Assembly: GCA_035236585.1 (NCBI GenBank)
Contig: CP141135.1
Span: forward strand, 8,900,001 to 8,964,000
Source: Warburgia ugandensis
Lineage: Eukaryota > Streptophyta > Magnoliopsida > Canellales > Canellaceae
DNA: 64,000 nucleotides
Direction: 5' to 3'
Numbering within the stretch: the stretch's first letter is position 1; each line of letters begins with the position of its first letter. Under the pieces are notes generated by a model that worked only from the letters and a program-made list of their open reading frames with translations, had not been told where the DNA came from and made no database searches. The position numbers were made by a program, and so were the translations under genes. Below, piece after piece: positions 61,508 to 64,000 of the stretch.

Positions 61508-64000
61508 TGTGACGACCCAGGTTTTCCAATGCATTTTTAAATGAAAAATCTAAATTCTTAAGGCGGGATCCCTATTTGAAAAACAATGCAATGCAGCGGA
61601 AAAATCTTTTATTTGGACTTCATTTTGAAAACCCCGAGTGTCATTTGCTTTCACAATATCCAAGGTAGTTTTTGAAAAGCTTTAGAAATCATAAACGTTT
61701 TTCCCCAAGTCTATCCAGTCACAGCACACAGCCCAACCATAATTAAATACAAATACATGTCCAAAGGGTTGAGAATTTACTTACATGTATAATTGTTTCC
61801 TTTTTTATTCGCTTGCTCGTAGCACTAACATAGATGTCCTCTACTCATGGATGGAATCATCCTGAAAAATGTTAAGGATAGGGTGAGTATATACTATACT
61901 CAGTAGGAGTCTATCACTACTAGTTTTATAATACATGCGATCTTTAAAATTATGTGCTCATAAAAACATATGCATGTTGTTCGAATAATCACGTTCAATA
62001 TCGATATTAAAAGCCACTGTCAAACCGGAATACTGACGACTTAAAGAAATATCATAATCCAAGTCGAAAGTAATCATATATCATAATCATAAAAATATGC
62101 ATCAGATGCTCAACTGAATCCAACTTATGGATTTCTATCATGGTATGGTCGACCAACATTATATCATGCCATATGCAATGCACATAAATTCACGAAACCA
62201 TAGGGTCCCACTATACCCACGACCTCACCGCCGTGTGGTTCCCGGGTACCTAGGGACACAGGATCATATACCTCCACGGGGCATATGACACTTCGACCCA
62301 GTGTCGTGACACCAGTGGTAGCCTCCTGTACCACATGCAGTTAAAGCAGGGACATGCCCTTTTTGGGCGTGGTACCCATCCACCTAATAGTGGTAGGGGC
62401 TGGGTGGCCAACCCACACCCCTTGGCATAGCACCCACGAGCTTACTAGCCCAAATCATGTTCGATCAAATAAGCCAAAAACCTTTGTTCAAAACCTGTCC
62501 TCTTTGGGTCCCTCACAACTGCCTGGCCCTCGGCACTCCAGCGTCTTTTGGCAACCCTCAAGGACATGCAATCTTTGCAAGTACTTAAATCATGCAATGT
62601 ATGCACTTGTTTGCAAAACATATATGTGCATAATGTATATGCAATCATTTACGAACATGTCTATGTACAAAACGTTTATCACATGCATGCTGAATCAAGT
62701 CATGCTAAACAAGTCATATTCTTATAACATATGTTCTCAAAACAATAATAGATCTTTTAAAAGAATTTAATAGTGATAGAGCACCTACCTGGCTAGGTCG
62801 CGTTAACCCTTTTGTCCTCGTACGCTCCTAAACATGGTTTGGGGACTCAAGGTTAGTTTAGCCTATTTTTTTATGATTTTAGAGTAGTTGGGTCTTATTA
62901 CTTAGGCATTAGGGGTCCATCCCTATGCCTATGGGTGTCCTAAGGTCCTAATTGGGCCTTGGTGTTCTCAGTTTTCCAAAGTTCTAATGGCCACGCACCA
63001 CCATCCTATTCTAAGGGTCATGCCCTCCTTTGATTGGGCCTTGATCAGGAATTTTATGGTTTGAATGTGTCCGTGTCGTCGACACGGACACAACGACTTT
63101 TACGGTGCCTCAATCGGAGCTCTAGATCTCAAGTTATAAGCATTTTAGTGTCGTATGTACATAGAGCCTTAAAGATAAAAAAACAAAGTCAGAATGCTAG
63201 GGCGCTGCGCGTCTACGACATGCGCCCTGCTTCCTTAAGTAACCAAAAATCAACGCACGCTAACGCGCTGTGCATCTAAGGCGTGCGCCTCAACGGGCGC
63301 CTCTACAGACGCGCGTTACGCTCCGCCCATCTGTCTCTTTAGCAGGCGCGTCCCTGGACACGCCCGTTTGGTTTTTCAAATGGAGACGACGTGGAACGTT
63401 CTGACTGGAACGTTTCGTCGTCTGGGGGACCGGGGCGTCCTTAGGACACCTTGGTTTGACCCCTGTCGAACCAATGCGGCCCAGGAAACGTCCCTGGGTC
63501 CTTGGTGGCTCTCCTGGGCTCCGTTTTGCATGGTTTTTCATGCAAAAACTTGGGGGAATTGACCTTGGAACTATGGGGGAGATGGGTTTTTAGCGATCTT
63601 GAACGTACCTGGCTCATTGCTGGGTTTTTCTCCTCGTTTTTCCCTCTAGGTCACTGCTTCACGAATGGTTTTCTCCAAGGTTTTGGGCTACCATTAGAGG
63701 CACTCAAGAGCTTTATTTATAGAGCTAAGAGAGGGTTCTGGAGGGGGCTATCGCCTTTGAATGGCGGTGGAGAAACCTCCAGAATGGCGGTGATTTCTCC
63801 TCAAATCACCGCCGTTCTAGAACCCTCTAGAGGTTGAAGACGACGGGGTGCCCGTATCAAAACGGGCACCTGTGTTTTTCAGGTTAAGTTGTTTTTGTAA
63901 AATTTACAATTTTACCCCTGAACTTCAGAGGGCTATATCTTGCTCATTTTAACTCCGTTTTGGGTGATTTTGGTCTCGTTGGATTCTTTTTCTGAGATGC
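61508..64000 (-). repeat. 5' LTR (right), incomplete in window
   Basis: Starts TGTGACGACCC on the plus strand. By comparison with the left LTR, about 130 bp remain beyond the window edge. Confidence 0.9.
63714..63723 (-). promoter_or_regulatory. LTR TATA box (right LTR)
   Basis: The minus strand reads TCTATAAATAAAGC, the counterpart of the box in the left LTR with one change outside the core. Confidence 0.55.

Larger units (their letters stand above)
57092..64000 (-). mobile_element. Non-coding LTR retrotransposon (LARD-like), right end outside the window
   Basis: Two direct repeats (57092-59714 and 61508-64000+) begin TGTGA and end TTACA on the plus strand, so they carry the TG...CA ends of an LTR. 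An initiator-Met PBS adjoins the right LTR and a polypurine-like tract adjoins the left, fixing the element on the minus strand. The 1793-bp interior has no open frame of 60 codons on either strand and no gag or pol trace. Long LTRs around a non-coding interior fit the LARD class, which depends on an autonomous relative for enzymes. The LTRs are very similar, so the insertion is fairly recent. Confidence 0.88.

Overview
The window is nuclear DNA of a flowering plant. It is AT-rich, with long intergenic stretches, split genes with GT-AG introns, plant-type retroelements and Au-type SINEs. The intact genes are all plant families (AMS-type bHLH factor, CAD-type alcohol dehydrogenase, UPF0496, Abitram/FAM206). 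I cannot place it below angiosperm level from sequence alone. ORFs of 60-100 codons are mostly accidental here. Real genes had to be assembled exon by exon, and every exon chain given below keeps its reading phase across each junction.

Layout. 1-8 kb: a six-exon Abitram/FAM206 gene (+, 1820-6622), with an Au SINE tail upstream and a tRNA-like SINE downstream. 8.5-13.9 kb: a badly decayed Ty3/gypsy chromovirus on the minus strand (gag, zinc knuckle, protease, reverse transcriptase with an internal deletion, integrase, chromodomain, and a primer binding site resembling the initiator-Met tRNA type). 14-16.8 kb: a field saturated with the words GAGTCCTAAA/GACTCCTAAA, ending in an exact 68-bp-period tandem array. 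17.6-22.3 kb: remains of a plastid-type universal-stress-protein-like gene, broken by an in-frame stop and a frameshifting deletion. 22.5-29.6 kb: gene-poor DNA with duplications, a SINE and a TATA-bearing LTR-like segment. 29.7-31.4 kb: UPF0496 gene (-, two exons). 36.2-38.7 kb: CAD-type alcohol dehydrogenase (-, six exons, all zinc ligands present). 40.5-43.9 kb: two oppositely oriented copies of a ~0.95-kb long-TIR transposon flanking a Ty1/copia relic. 49.0-52.9 kb: AMS/bHLH21 ortholog (-, eight exons). 54.6-55.7 kb: a diverged tandem duplication carrying long CT and ATT microsatellites. 57.1-64.0 kb: a young, non-coding LTR retrotransposon (LARD-like), 2.6-kb LTRs around 1.8 kb of non-coding DNA, running off the right edge.

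The four intact genes show no operon-like or pathway link. AMS is a tapetum/pollen-wall regulator in model plants, CAD-type enzymes reduce or oxidise cinnamyl or terpenoid alcohols, and the other two are poorly characterised. The most unusual points are: (a) the AMS frame stops at TAG, but the His-rich tail typical of the family is still readable in frame behind it, and a 96-nt in-frame GT-AG segment could splice the stop out; (b) a GT microsatellite fills nearly half of a 105-nt AMS intron; (c) the 14-16.8 kb repeat field; (d) the paired inverted TIR elements; (e) the non-autonomous LTR element with a conserved perfect 11-bp hairpin upstream of its TATA box.
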